DNA from: Micromonospora antibiotica | GTDB lineage: Bacteria; Actinomycetota; Actinomycetes; Mycobacteriales; Micromonosporaceae | Assembly (NCBI RefSeq): GCF_017599305.1 | Contig: NZ_JAGFWR010000009.1 | Coordinates: forward strand, 62,001 to 126,000 | Direction: 5' to 3' | DNA length: 64,000 nt | In this document: positions 17,085 through 30,491 of the stretch, piece after piece | How positions within the stretch are numbered: the stretch's first letter is position 1 | How the letters are laid out: each line of letters opens with the position of its first letter | The notes under the pieces: generated by a model | What the model was told of the DNA's origin: nothing | Seen by the model: only the letters and a program-made list of their open reading frames with translations | The model's database searches: none | Made by a program: the position numbers and the translations under genes

Positions 17085-19181
17085 TCACTCACCCGTCGCC
17101 TTGGCGATGATCTCCTTCGCCACGCTCTGCGGAACCTCGGCGTAGGAGTCGAACTGCATGCTGTAGCTAGCCCGGCCCTGGGTCTTCGACCGCAGGTCGC
17201 CGACGTAGCCGAACATCTCCGACAACGGCACCAGGGCCCTCACGATGCGGGCGCCACTGCGCTCCTCCATCGCCTGGATGATGCCGCGGCGGGAGTTGAG
17301 GTCGCCGATGACGTCACCCATGTTCTCCTCGGGAGTGGTGACCTCAACGGCCATCATCGGCTCGAGCAATGCCGGGTCGGCCTTGCGGGCCGCGTCCTTC
17401 ATCACCATCGAGCCGGCGATCTTGAATGCCATTTCCGACGAGTCGACCTCGTGGTACTGGCCGTCCAGCAGGGTCAGCTTGACGCCGACCAGCGGGAAGC
17501 CAGCGAGGATGCCGTACTGCATGGCGTCCTGCGCACCGGCGTCGACCGACGGGATGAACTCCCGCGGGATACGACCACCGCTGACCGCGTTGGCGAACTC
17601 GTAGGTCGGCGACTCGTTGTCCAGCGGCAGCGGCTCGATGCTCACGATGACGCGGGCGTACTGGCCGGAGCCACCGGTCTGCTTCTTGTGCGTGTACTCG
17701 ACCTTCTCCACCTTGCGGCGGATGGTCTCGCGGTACGCCACCTGCGGCTTGCCGACGTTGGCCTCGACGTTGAACTCGCGACGCATCCGGTCGACCAGGA
17801 TGTCCAGGTGCAGCTCGCCCATGCCGGAGATGACCGTCTGGCCGGTCTCCTCGTCGAGCCGGACCCGGAAGGTCGGGTCCTCCTCGGCCAGCCGCTGGAT
17901 CGCGGTGCCGAGCTTCTCCTGGTCGGACTTGGTCTTCGGCTCGATCGCCACCGAGATGACCGGCTCCGGGAAGGTCATCGACTCCAGGATCACCGGGTTC
18001 GCCGGGTCGGAGAGCGTGTCGCCGGTGGTGGTCTGCTTGAGACCCTGCACCGCGATGATGTCGCCGGCCTGCGCCGACGGACGCTCTTCCCGCTTGTTGG
18101 CGTGCATCTGGTAGATCTTGCCGATCCGCTCCTTGCGGTCCTTGGTGGAGTTGACCACCTGGGAGCCGGACTCGAGCAGGCCGGAGTAGACCCGGACGTA
18201 GGTGAGCTTGCCGAGGTGCTTGTCCGTCTGGATCTTGAAGGCCAGACCGGAGAACGGCTCGTTCTTCGACGGCTTACGCACCATCGGGGTCTCGCCGTCG
18301 GTGGCCGTACCCTCGATCGCCGGGACGTCCAGCGGCGACGGCAGGAAGTCGACCACGGCGTCGAGCATGGGCTGCACGCCCTTGTTCTTGAACGCCGAGC
18401 CGCACAGCACCGGGTTGGCCTTGCTGGCGATGGTGGCCCGCCGGATGGCGGCCTTGATCTCCTCGACGGAGATCTCCTCGCCCTCCAGGTACTTCTCCAT
18501 CACCGCGTCGTCGACGTCGGCCAGGGTCTCCATCAGCTTCTCGCGCCACTCGGCCGCGGAGTCGGCCAGGTCGGCCGGGATCTCCTCGATCGCGTAGTCC
18601 TCACCCTTCTGGGTCTCCCCGCGCCAGGTGAGGGCGCGCATGCCGATCAGGTCGACGACACCGATGTGGTCGCCCTCGAGCCCGATCGGGATCTGGAGCA
18701 CCAGCGGGGTGGCGTTGAGCCGGTCGATCATCATCTGCACGCAGCGGAAGAAGTCCGCGCCCGTACGGTCGAGCTTGTTGACGAAGCACATCCGCGGGAC
18801 GTGGTACTTGTCGGCCTGCCGCCAGACGTTCTCCGTCTGCGGCTCCACGCCGGCCACGCCGTCGTAGACCGCGACCGCACCATCCAGCACCCGCAGCGAC
18901 CGCTCGACCTCGACCGTGAAGTCGACGTGACCGGGCGTGTCGATGATCTGGATCGTGTGGCCCTTCCACTCACACTTGGTGGCAGCGGAGGTGATCGTGA
19001 TGCCACGCTCCTGCTCCTGCTCCATCCAGTCCATGACGGCAGCGCCCTCGTGGACCTCACCGATCTTGTAGGTGATACCGGTGTAGAACAGGATCCGCTC
19101 GGTGGTCGTGGTCTTACCGGCATCGATGTGCGCCATGATGCCGATGTTGCGTACGTTGGCGAGCGCGTCTGCGGCGGCCAC
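17085..19181 (-). CDS. fusA: elongation factor G
   Basis: A 698-aa translocase GTPase. P-loop AHIDAGKTT, G3 DTPGHVDFT and G4 NKLDR are present, followed by domains II-V. It starts with GTG. It lies 75 nt after rpsG with a perfect 12-bp hairpin in between. Confidence 0.98.
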   Translation of the reverse strand: MAAADALANVRNIGIMAHIDAGKTTTTERILFYTGITYKIGEVHEGAAVMDWMEQEQERGITITSAATKCEWKGHTIQIIDTPGHVDFTVEVERSLRVLDGAVAVYDGVAGVEPQTENVWRQADKYHVPRMCFVNKLDRTGADFFRCVQMMIDRLNATPLVLQIPIGLEGDHIGVVDLIGMRALTWRGETQKGEDYAIEEIPADLADSAAEWREKLMETLADVDDAVMEKYLEGEEISVEEIKAAIRRATIASKANPVLCGSAFKNKGVQPMLDAVVDFLPSPLDVPAIEGTATDGETPMVRKPSKNEPFSGLAFKIQTDKHLGKLTYVRVYSGLLESGSQVVNSTKDRKERIGKIYQMHANKREERPSAQAGDIIAVQGLKQTTTGDTLSDPANPVILESMTFPEPVISVAIEPKTKSDQEKLGTAIQRLAEEDPTFRVRLDEETGQTVISGMGELHLDILVDRMRREFNVEANVGKPQVAYRETIRRKVEKVEYTHKKQTGGSGQYARVIVSIEPLPLDNESPTYEFANAVSGGRIPREFIPSVDAGAQDAMQYGILAGFPLVGVKLTLLDGQYHEVDSSEMAFKIAGSMVMKDAARKADPALLEPMMAVEVTTPEENMGDVIGDLNSRRGIIQAMEERSGARIVRALVPLSEMFGYVGDLRSKTQGRASYSMQFDSYAEVPQSVAKEIIAKATGE

Positions 19182-19221
19182 TTCAATCCCTACTTATCGT
19201 CGTCTCGACTCGACCGATGGC

Positions 19222-19250
19222 GGTTCCGGCGCCGGTCCGGCGCCGGAACC
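19222..19250 (-). terminator. hairpin in the rpsG-fusA spacer
   Basis: A perfect 12-bp inverted repeat (GGTTCCGGCGCC/GGCGCCGGAACC) with a 5-nt loop, filling most of the 75-nt gap between rpsG and fusA. There is no T tract; it is probably an attenuator or processing site. Confidence 0.5.
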
Positions 19251-19256
19251 AGGCTG

Positions 19257-19727
19257 TTACCAGCGGTAGTGCGCGAAGGCCTTGTTGGACTCCGCCATCT
19301 TGTGGGTGTCCTCGCGCCGCTTGACGGCGGCACCCAGACCGTTGCTCGCGTCCAGCAGCTCGTTCATCAGCCGCTCGATCATGGTCTTTTCGCGGCGGGC
19401 CTTGGAGTAGGTCACCAGCCAGCGCAGACCGAGGGTGGTCGCGCGGGCCGGGCGGACCTCGACCGGCACCTGGTAGGTGGCGCCACCGACCCGGCGGCTG
19501 CGCACCTCCAGGGTCGGCTTGACGTTGTCCATCGCCCGCTTGAGGGTGACGACCGGGTCGGTGCCGCTCTTCTCGCGGCAGCCCTCCAGGGCCGCGTACA
19601 CGATGCGCTCGGCGAGCTGACGCTTACCGCGCATCAGGATCTTGTTGACCAGCTGGGTGACCAGAGGCGAGTTGTACACCGGGTCAGCGACCAGCGGCTT
19701 CCGCGGAGCGGGTCCCTTACGCGGCAT
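19257..19727 (-). CDS. rpsG: 30S ribosomal protein S7
   Basis: A 156-aa protein starting MPRKGPAPRKPLVADPVYNS and ending AFAHYRW, which nucleates assembly of the 30S head. The ATG was chosen by family match; 20 upstream in-frame codons are in rpsL. It lies 1 nt after the rpsL stop. Confidence 0.97.
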   Translation of the reverse strand: MPRKGPAPRKPLVADPVYNSPLVTQLVNKILMRGKRQLAERIVYAALEGCREKSGTDPVVTLKRAMDNVKPTLEVRSRRVGGATYQVPVEVRPARATTLGLRWLVTYSKARREKTMIERLMNELLDASNGLGAAVKRREDTHKMAESNKAFAHYRW

Positions 19728-19728
19728 G

Positions 19729-20103
19729 TCAGCTCTTCTCCTTCTTCGCGCCGTAACGGCTGCGCGCCTGCTTGCGGTTGCGGACACCCTGGGTGTCCAG
19801 CGAACCGCGGACGATCTTGTAACGCACGCCGGGGAGGTCCTTCACCCGGCCGCCGCGGACGAGCACGATCGAGTGCTCCTGCAGGTTGTGACCCACGCCC
19901 GGGATGTAGGCGGTCACCTCGATCTGGCTGCTGAGCTTGACACGAGCGACCTTGCGGAGCGCCGAGTTCGGCTTCTTGGGGGTGGTGGTGTACACGCGGG
20001 TGCACACACCGCGCCGCTGAGGGGATCCCTTCAGCGCCGGGGTCTTGGTCTTGGTCGTCTTGGCCTGGCGGCCCTTTCGGACCAGCTGCTGAATGGTGGG
20101 CAC
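19729..20103 (-). CDS. rpsL: 30S ribosomal protein S12
   Basis: A 124-aa decoding-centre protein starting PTIQQLVRKGRQAK with a GTG start. The two streptomycin-resistance positions are wild type (PKKPNSA and GGRVKDLPG retain Lys), predicting a sensitive S12. It heads the str operon after a leader of about 300 nt. Confidence 0.97.
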   Translation of the reverse strand: MPTIQQLVRKGRQAKTTKTKTPALKGSPQRRGVCTRVYTTTPKKPNSALRKVARVKLSSQIEVTAYIPGVGHNLQEHSIVLVRGGRVKDLPGVRYKIVRGSLDTQGVRNRKQARSRYGAKKEKS

Positions 20104-20573
20104 CGGGTTTCTCCGCTCCCTTCGGCCGCTCACGCGACCGCGCCGTCTGCTCGTTAGCCGACCTGATGGCCGACTCTCCTACATTCCGACCGGGACCACC
20201 TCACGGAAGTCCCGGCACCCGCGGTCGGGCGTGTCGCCCGATTCACGGTTCCAGCGCGGTCGCTCGCGCGCGCACCGGATTTCTGTCACCGGCGCGTGGT
20301 CGTCCGCACGCCGGGTCCTGGGCTGTGTCGTACGGCCGCGTGATCTCCGGACCGATCCGGATCCCGCGCACGCACGAGTTGCCCGGGCATGCCCGGGCGC
20401 AAGGGGAAAGAGTACCTACCACAGCCTCGCAGGTCAAAACGGGCTGGTCCGCCGGGTCTCAGAACCCCGTCGGCCACGCCGTACGCCCTGGCTGCTCGCC
20501 CGTGGCGGGCCCCTAGGACCTCCAGTGTACCGGCTGCCGCGTGCCGCAGCCCGTCACCCCCGGGCGACGGGGG
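20104..20573. other. str-operon leader and promoter region
   Basis: A 470-bp gap. Its right part contains a strong minus-strand promoter (20409-20437), making 20104-20400 an untranslated leader of about 300 nt. No protein gene is supported. Confidence 0.6.
20409..20437 (-). promoter_or_regulatory. promoter of the str operon
   Basis: On the minus strand, TTGACC and TACTCT are separated by 17 bp, a near-consensus sigma-70-type promoter. It lies about 300 nt upstream of rpsL and is the best promoter match in the ribosomal block. Confidence 0.75.
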
Positions 20574-21407
20574 TCACGCCAGCTGCACCAGCAACGCCAG
20601 CCCCAACCCCAGCAGGCTGAGCACCAGCCCCACCCCGCCACAACTGATCCCGGCCGTGGCCAGGCCCCGACCGGTGAACCGCACCGCCGGCGGTGGCGCG
20701 GCCCGACGGATCTGCCGACGGGCCAGCAACCCGGCGACGATCGCCGCCGCGCCGGCCAGCGCGCCGGGCACGGTGAATGCGCCGGCCGCCCAGGCCCCGC
20801 CGAGCTGCGCCCCACCGACCCCGAAGCAGATCACCAGGAACGACACCAGGATCGACACCACCCCGGCGATCAGGGACCCCACCGCCGGGCCGGAGGTGAC
20901 CGCCGGAACGTCGAGGTGGACCACCGCGAAGGGTGTGCCGGGGACCGGTTCGACCCGCTTAGGGGGGCGCGGGGCGTCCGGCGGTGGTGGGGGCAGCGGC
21001 CCGGGTCGGTGTCCCGAGGGCGCCGGCCAGCCCGCCCCGGCCGGCTGTCCCGGGTACGACCCGGGCGGCATCCCCGACGACCCCGCCCCGGGATACGACC
21101 CACCCGGCCCCGGGTAGGCCCCGCCCGGCGGTGGGTGGGACAGCGGGCCCCGCAGTGATCCGCCAACTGCCGGAAACGGCCCGGCGGCGGAGGGGGCCGG
21201 CTGGGCCGGCGGAGGGGCGTACCCGATCGGAGCGGCCTCCGGCGGGATTCCGGTGCCGTGGACGGGCCCGGGGAGCGACGGTGCCCCCCAGGGGCCGGCG
21301 GCCCACGGATCGGGCCGGTCGGGTGCCCCGGAGTCGTTGCCGGGACCCGGGGAGCCGGCGGGCGGTCCGCCCGGGTCGCCTCCCGACGGCGGCGCCGGTT
21401 CCGTCAC
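20574..21407 (-). CDS. DUF4190-type membrane protein with Pro/Gly-rich N-terminus
   Basis: A 277-aa protein whose first 165 residues are a disordered Pro/Gly/Ser-rich tail. The C-terminal part has two hydrophobic pairs (SLIAGVVSILVSFLVICF and ALAGAAAIVAGLLARRQIRR, then GLATAGISCGGVGLVLSLLGLGLALL), matching DUF4190 layout. Function is unknown. I chose the GTG at 21407 because AGGAGG lies 5 nt upstream; 33 upstream codons are open without similarity. Confidence 0.75.
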   Translation of the reverse strand: MTEPAPPSGGDPGGPPAGSPGPGNDSGAPDRPDPWAAGPWGAPSLPGPVHGTGIPPEAAPIGYAPPPAQPAPSAAGPFPAVGGSLRGPLSHPPPGGAYPGPGGSYPGAGSSGMPPGSYPGQPAGAGWPAPSGHRPGPLPPPPPDAPRPPKRVEPVPGTPFAVVHLDVPAVTSGPAVGSLIAGVVSILVSFLVICFGVGGAQLGGAWAAGAFTVPGALAGAAAIVAGLLARRQIRRAAPPPAVRFTGRGLATAGISCGGVGLVLSLLGLGLALLVQLA

Positions 21408-21515
21408 GGGGTCCTCCTGTCGCGATGCGGGGTCCACCGTCACGCGACGGACACCGGCCAGGCTACCGCCGCCGCGCACCGCGGGTGCCCCCTGCCGGAT
21501 CATCACCCCGACGGG

Positions 21516-21884
21516 TCAGTCGACGTTCGGCGCGAAGTCCTGCCCGTAGGGGGACCCGGCCAGCCGGACCACGCCGATCACCACCAGCGTCACCACCGCG
21601 ACCGCGACCAGCACCAGCCCCGCCCAGGCCAACCGCTCCCCCCGCCGCAGCCAGGCCGCACCGGTGAGGAAACCACCCGAGGCGTACGCCTCCCGGCGGG
21701 CCTGCCGGGCCAACTGGAGGGCGATCGTGGCGGGCACCACCCCACCGACGAAGAGCCCGGTCAACGCCCCGATCAACCCGAGCGCGAAGACGGCCCGCGC
21801 CTTCGTGGCGCGCACCGGGTCGGGGTCGAGTGGATGACGTGGCGGCTGGTGCGCCACCGGCACCTGCCCCGCAGCGGTCGTCAT
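21516..21884 (-). CDS. small membrane protein, DUF4190-like
   Basis: A 122-aa protein with a Pro-rich start and two to three membrane segments (AVFALGLIGALTGLFVGGVVPATIALQLARQARREAYAS and RLAWAGLVLVAVAVVTLVVIGVVRLAG). The motif of small residues followed by A-R-Q-A-R-R resembles the neighbouring DUF4190 gene, so the two may be distant paralogues. Several ATG/GTG starts lie close together; the start is uncertain by four codons. Confidence 0.7.
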   Translation of the reverse strand: MTTAAGQVPVAHQPPRHPLDPDPVRATKARAVFALGLIGALTGLFVGGVVPATIALQLARQARREAYASGGFLTGAAWLRRGERLAWAGLVLVAVAVVTLVVIGVVRLAGSPYGQDFAPNVD

Positions 21885-21972
21885 GCCCACCATCATGCCC
21901 GGCCGACGGTCGTACCGGGCACTCCCCCGGCGGGCCCGGCCCCGATGGCGGGTCCCGCCGGGCCCCGGAAAC

Positions 21973-22009
21973 GACGAAGGCCCCCGGCGTGCTGCCGGGG
22001 GCCTTCGTC
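21973..22009 (-). terminator. terminator of rpoC
   Basis: A perfect 15-bp inverted repeat (GACGAAGGCCCCCGG) with a 7-nt loop, 9 nt downstream of the rpoC stop. Confidence 0.8.
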
Positions 22010-22018
22010 AGAACTTGC

Positions 22019-25909
<3,891 letters not shown>

Positions 25910-26028
25910 TATGTCCCCTATGTCGTCGTCTGTACAGCTAGATCACGGGCGGGGGTGGGGGCCGGCCGACTCACGTCGGACTCACGCCTGACCGCCCGAA
26001 CGAATCGGCCGACCCCCACCGCCACCAC

Positions 26029-29000
26029 CTACACCTCTTCGACCGAGCTCGGCTCGCGCCGGGACAGGTCGATGCCCAGCTCCTCCGCGGCCCGGAACAC
26101 CTCGTCGTCGGTCTCGCGCATCTCCAGGGCCACCCCGTCGCTGCTGAGCACCTCGACGTTCAGGCACAGCGACTGGAGCTCCTTGAGCAACACCTTGAAC
26201 GACTCCGGGATGCCCGGCTCGGGGATGTTCTCGCCCTTGACGATCGCCTCGTAGACCTTGACCCGGCCCAGGACGTCGTCGGACTTGATGGTCAGCAGTT
26301 CCTGCAGGGCGTAGGCGGCGCCGTACGCCTGCATGGCCCAGCACTCCATCTCACCGAAACGCTGGCCACCGAACTGCGCCTTACCACCCAGCGGCTGCTG
26401 CGTGATCATCGAGTACGGACCGGTCGAACGCGCGTGGATCTTGTCGTCGACCAGGTGGTTGAGCTTCAGGATGTAGATGTAACCGACCGCGATCGGGTCG
26501 GGCAGCGGCTCGCCGGAACGACCGTCGAACAGCTGCGCCTTGCCGGAGGAACCGATCAGCTGCTTGCCGTCCCGGTTGGGCAGGGTCGACGAGAGCAGAC
26601 CGGAGATCTCCTCCTCGCGGGCACCGTCGAAGACCGGCGTGGCCACGTTGGTGTCCGGCTCGGACTCGTGCGCCTCGATCGACCGGAGCTGACGCTTCCA
26701 GTCGGTGTCGTCGCCGTCCACGCTCCAGCCCGTCTTGGCCACCCACCCGAGGTGGGTCTCCAGGACCTGGCCGATGTTCATCCGGGACGGCACACCCAGC
26801 GGGTTCAGCACGATGTCGACCGGGGTGCCGTCCTCCAGGAACGGCATGTCCTCGATCGGCAGGATCTTCGAGATGACACCCTTGTTGCCGTGCCGGCCGG
26901 CGAGCTTGTCGCCGTCCTGGATCTTGCGCTTCTGGGCGACGTACACCCGGACCAGCTCGTTGACGCCCGGCGGCAACTCGTCGCCGTCCTCGCGGGAGAA
27001 GGTCCGCACCCCGATGACCGTGCCGGTCTCGCCGTGCGGCACCTTCAGCGAGGTGTCCCGGACCTCACGCGCCTTCTCACCGAAGATCGCGCGGAGCAGC
27101 CGCTCCTCCGGGGTCAACTCGGTCTCGCCCTTCGGCGTGACCTTGCCGACCAGGATATCGCCGGGGACGACCTCCGCGCCGATCCGGATGATGCCGCGCT
27201 CGTCGAGGTCGGCGAGCATCTCCTCGCTGACGTTCGGGATGTCCCGGGTGATCTCCTCCGGGCCGAGCTTGGTGTCCCGGGCGTCGACCTCGTGCTCCTC
27301 GATGTGGATCGAGGTGAGCACGTCCTGCTGCACGAGGCGCTGCGACAGGATGATCGCGTCCTCGTAGTTGTGGCCCTCCCAGCACATGAACGCCACCAGC
27401 AGGTTGCGTCCGAGCGCCATCTCGCCCTCGTCGGTGCACGGACCGTCGGCGATGACCTGGCCGGCCTCGACGCGGTCGCCCTCGAAGACGACCGGCTTCT
27501 GGTTGACGCAGGAGCCGGCGTTGGAGCGGCGGAACTTGTGCAGCAGGTACGTCCGGCGGTGGCCGTCGTCCTGGTGGATGGTGATGTAGTCGGCGCAGAG
27601 ATCCTCGATCATGCCACCGACCTCGGCCACCACCACGTCACCGGCGTCGACCGCGGCACGGTATTCCATGCCGGTGCCCACCAGCGGCGACTCCGCCTTG
27701 ACCAGCGGCACCGCCTGACGCTGCATGTTGGCGCCCATCAGCGCGCGGTTGGCGTCGTCGTGCTCCAGGAACGGGATCATCGCGGTCGCGACCGAGGTCA
27801 TCTGCCGCGGCGACACGTCCATGTAGTCGACGGCACCGGGGACCACGTCCTCGGTCTCGCCACCCTTACGGCGACACAGCACCCGGTCCTCGGCGAACGT
27901 GCCGTCCGCCTTGAGGGGCGCGTTGGCCTGCGCCTTGACGAACCGGTCCTCCTCGTCCGCGGTCAGGTAGTCGATCTGGTCGGTGACCCGACCCTCGACG
28001 ACCTTCCGGTACGGCGTCTCGATGAAGCCGAACGGGTTGACCCGGGCGAAGGTGGACAGCGCGCCGATCAGGCCGATGTTCGGGCCTTCCGGCGTCTCGA
28101 TCGGGCACATCCGGCCGTAGTGGGACGGGTGCACGTCACGGACCTCGAAGCCGGCCCGCTCCCGGGACAGACCACCCGGGCCGAGCGCGCTCAGCCGCCG
28201 CCGGTGGGTCAGGCCCGCCAGCGGGTTGGTCTGGTCCATGAACTGGGACAGCTGCGACGTACCGAAGAACTCCTTGATCGCCGCCACCACCGGGCGGATG
28301 TTGATCAGGGTCTGCGGCGTGATCGCCTCGACGTCCTGGGTGGTCATCCGCTCGCGGACGACCCGCTCCATCCGGGAGAGACCGACCCGGACCTGGTTCT
28401 GGATCAGCTCGCCCACGGTACGCAGGCGACGGTTGCCGAAGTGGTCGATGTCGTCGGCCTCGTAGCCGTCCTCACCGGCGTGCAGCCGGCAGAGGTACTC
28501 CACGGTGGCGACGACGTCGTCCTCGGTGAGCGTGCCCGTGGTGATCGGCACGCTCAGCTCGAGCTTCTTGTTGAACTTGTAGCGCCCGACCTTGGCGACG
28601 TCGTACCGCTTCGGGTTGAAGAAGAGGTTGTCGAGCAGGGTCTGGGCGTTCTCGCGGGTCGGCGGCTCGCCAGGGCGGAGCTTGCGGTAGATGTCGAGCA
28701 GGGCCTCGTCCTGGCCGGCGATGTGGTCCTTCTCGAGCGTGGTCATCATCAGCTCGGACCAGCCGAACTTCTCGCGGATCTGCTCGGCGGACCAACCGAT
28801 GGCCTTGAGCAGGACCGTGACGGCCTGCCGGCGCTTACGGTCGATGCGGACGCCGACCGTGTCGCGCTTGTCGATGTCGAACTCCAGCCAGGCACCCCGA
28901 CTGGGGATGACCTTGACGCTGGAGAGGTCGCGGTCGGAGGTCTTGTCCGGCTCCTTGGAGAAGTACACGCCCGGAGACCGGACGAGCTGGCTGACCACGA

Positions 29001-29460
29001 CGCGCTCGGTGCCGTTGATGATGAAGGTGCCCTTGGGCGTCATCATCGGGAAGTCACCCATGAACACCGTCTGGCTCTTGATCTCGCCGGTGGTGTTGTT
29101 GGTGAACTCCGCCGTCACGAACAGTGGGGCGCAGTAGGTCAGGTCCTTCTCCTTGCACTCCTCGATCGAGGCCTTGACCTCGTCGAAGCGCGGTGCCGAG
29201 AAGGACAGCGACATGGTGCCGGAGAAGTCCTCAATGGGACTGATCTCGTCGAGGATTTCCGCGAGACCCGAGCGTGCGTGCGGGTCGTCCGCCGACCGGC
29301 CCTGCCAAGCCTCGTTGCCGACGAGCCAGTCGAAGGACTCGTTCTGGATGGCAAGGAGGTTGGGGACCTCGAGGTGTTCGGTGATCCTGCCGAAAGAAAC
29401 TCGGCGGGGAGCGAAAGCGCTCGACGTACGACTGGTCTTCGCAGGGCGGGAAGCTGCCAA
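26029..29460 (-). CDS. rpoB: RNA polymerase beta subunit
   Basis: A 1143-aa catalytic subunit. I chose a TTG start because it gives the actinobacterial N-terminus (AASRPAKTSRTSSAFAPRRVSFGRI), with GGAAGGA 6 nt upstream; the frame is open 161 codons further upstream through non-coding leader. The rifampicin region (about residues 400-430) keeps the main resistance positions wild type (Asp, His and Ser at E. coli 516, 526 and 531), but reads DQTNPLAGLTHRRR where most bacteria have DQNNPLS. Confidence 0.98.
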   Translation of the reverse strand: MAASRPAKTSRTSSAFAPRRVSFGRITEHLEVPNLLAIQNESFDWLVGNEAWQGRSADDPHARSGLAEILDEISPIEDFSGTMSLSFSAPRFDEVKASIEECKEKDLTYCAPLFVTAEFTNNTTGEIKSQTVFMGDFPMMTPKGTFIINGTERVVVSQLVRSPGVYFSKEPDKTSDRDLSSVKVIPSRGAWLEFDIDKRDTVGVRIDRKRRQAVTVLLKAIGWSAEQIREKFGWSELMMTTLEKDHIAGQDEALLDIYRKLRPGEPPTRENAQTLLDNLFFNPKRYDVAKVGRYKFNKKLELSVPITTGTLTEDDVVATVEYLCRLHAGEDGYEADDIDHFGNRRLRTVGELIQNQVRVGLSRMERVVRERMTTQDVEAITPQTLINIRPVVAAIKEFFGTSQLSQFMDQTNPLAGLTHRRRLSALGPGGLSRERAGFEVRDVHPSHYGRMCPIETPEGPNIGLIGALSTFARVNPFGFIETPYRKVVEGRVTDQIDYLTADEEDRFVKAQANAPLKADGTFAEDRVLCRRKGGETEDVVPGAVDYMDVSPRQMTSVATAMIPFLEHDDANRALMGANMQRQAVPLVKAESPLVGTGMEYRAAVDAGDVVVAEVGGMIEDLCADYITIHQDDGHRRTYLLHKFRRSNAGSCVNQKPVVFEGDRVEAGQVIADGPCTDEGEMALGRNLLVAFMCWEGHNYEDAIILSQRLVQQDVLTSIHIEEHEVDARDTKLGPEEITRDIPNVSEEMLADLDERGIIRIGAEVVPGDILVGKVTPKGETELTPEERLLRAIFGEKAREVRDTSLKVPHGETGTVIGVRTFSREDGDELPPGVNELVRVYVAQKRKIQDGDKLAGRHGNKGVISKILPIEDMPFLEDGTPVDIVLNPLGVPSRMNIGQVLETHLGWVAKTGWSVDGDDTDWKRQLRSIEAHESEPDTNVATPVFDGAREEEISGLLSSTLPNRDGKQLIGSSGKAQLFDGRSGEPLPDPIAVGYIYILKLNHLVDDKIHARSTGPYSMITQQPLGGKAQFGGQRFGEMECWAMQAYGAAYALQELLTIKSDDVLGRVKVYEAIVKGENIPEPGIPESFKVLLKELQSLCLNVEVLSSDGVALEMRETDDEVFRAAEELGIDLSRREPSSVEEV

Positions 29461-29587
29461 GATGCGTCCTTCCGAGGACCGGTGCTGCAGAACGGCTGGT
29501 ACGCGTGCACTCCAATGACCCCACCAGAAATATCCGTAACCGGACATTTCCGAGCAGGGGTCAAGTCGGAAGGCAGCGCAAACTAGC

Positions 29588-29616
29588 AGTGTAGCCGAGA
29601 GGCTAACCGCTGTCCA
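29588..29616 (-). promoter_or_regulatory. promoter of rpoBC
   Basis: On the minus strand, TGGACA and TACACT are separated by 17 bp. Predicted transcription starts about 120 nt upstream of the rpoB TTG. With the hairpin after rplL it suggests rpoBC is at least partly transcribed separately from rplJL. Confidence 0.65.
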
Positions 29617-29944
29617 GCCCATCCCGCAGGTCGTCGCGGAACGTGCCTCGGCACCCCGGAAAACCGGGGTCGCACCGGCCGCTCGGAACGCGAGTTCCTG
29701 TCGGGCCGCTCGGATGCAGCGGCTGCTGGTACTGCCGCAGCCAATACCCAAGAGGTGGCCGTCGCAAGCGCGGAAGGTCTTGCTGGTGTCAGCGTGCCTG
29801 GCAGGTCGGGGCCACGTCAAGAGCCTGCTTCCGGCTGCTCGGCGGGTTTCCCACGGACGGGCTACCCGCCAGCGCCGCCACCGCATCACGCACCGGGTGC
29901 GAACACCCTGCTCACGCCACTGATACCCGGAGTCACCAAGCATG

Positions 29945-29978
29945 ACGGGCGGTGATCCGTTGTCGGATCACCGCCCGT
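29945..29978 (-). terminator. terminator or attenuator after rplL
   Basis: A perfect 15-bp inverted repeat (ACGGGCGGTGATCCG) with a 4-nt loop, 69 nt downstream of the rplL stop. No T tract. The position matches the rplL-rpoB attenuator known from other bacteria. Confidence 0.75.
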
Positions 29979-30047
29979 TCAGTTTGCGGTGTGCCACGGC
30001 TCACGTGAGCCCGCCCCCGCCAAGGTCGACCCGAGGCCGACCTCAGG

Positions 30048-30437
30048 TCACTTGAGGGTGACCTTGGCGCCTTCGCCCTCGAGCTTGGCCTTGGCCTTCT
30101 CGGCGGTCTCCTTGTTGACCTTCTCCAGGATCGCCTTCGGGGCGGCCTCGACCGCGTCCTTGGCCTCCTTGAGGCCCAGGCCGGTCAGCTCACGCACGAC
30201 CTTGATGACCTGGATCTTCTTGCCACCGTCGGCCTCGAGGACGACGTCGAACTCGTCCTTCTCCTCCTCGACCGGAGCGGCGGCGGCGCCACCGGCACCA
30301 CCGGCAGCGGCAACCGCGACCGGGGCGGCGGCGGTGACCTCGAAGGTCTCCTCGAACTGCTTCACGAACTCAGAGAGCTCGATCAGCGTCATCTCCTTGA
30401 ACGCGTCGAGCAGCTCGTCGGTGCTGAGCTTCGCCAT
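30048..30437 (-). CDS. rplL: 50S ribosomal protein L7/L12
   Basis: A 129-aa stalk protein. The N-terminal dimerisation helices (MAKLSTDELLDAFKEMTLIELSEFV), an Ala/Gly/Pro hinge (about 43-62), and the C-terminal factor-binding domain (EFDVVLEADGGKKIQVIKVVRELTGLGLKEAKD) are all present. The ATG gives the family N-terminus. Confidence 0.98.
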   Translation of the reverse strand: MAKLSTDELLDAFKEMTLIELSEFVKQFEETFEVTAAAPVAVAAAGGAGGAAAAPVEEEKDEFDVVLEADGGKKIQVIKVVRELTGLGLKEAKDAVEAAPKAILEKVNKETAEKAKAKLEGEGAKVTLK

Positions 30438-30491
30438 GTCTGGCGTCCTTTCTCGCAATGAAAATTAAGAACGTGGTGCGCCGGGACGGCC

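Noticed and set aside
19729..20103. Streptomycin-resistance change in S12
   Set aside because: Both resistance-associated lysines are wild type.
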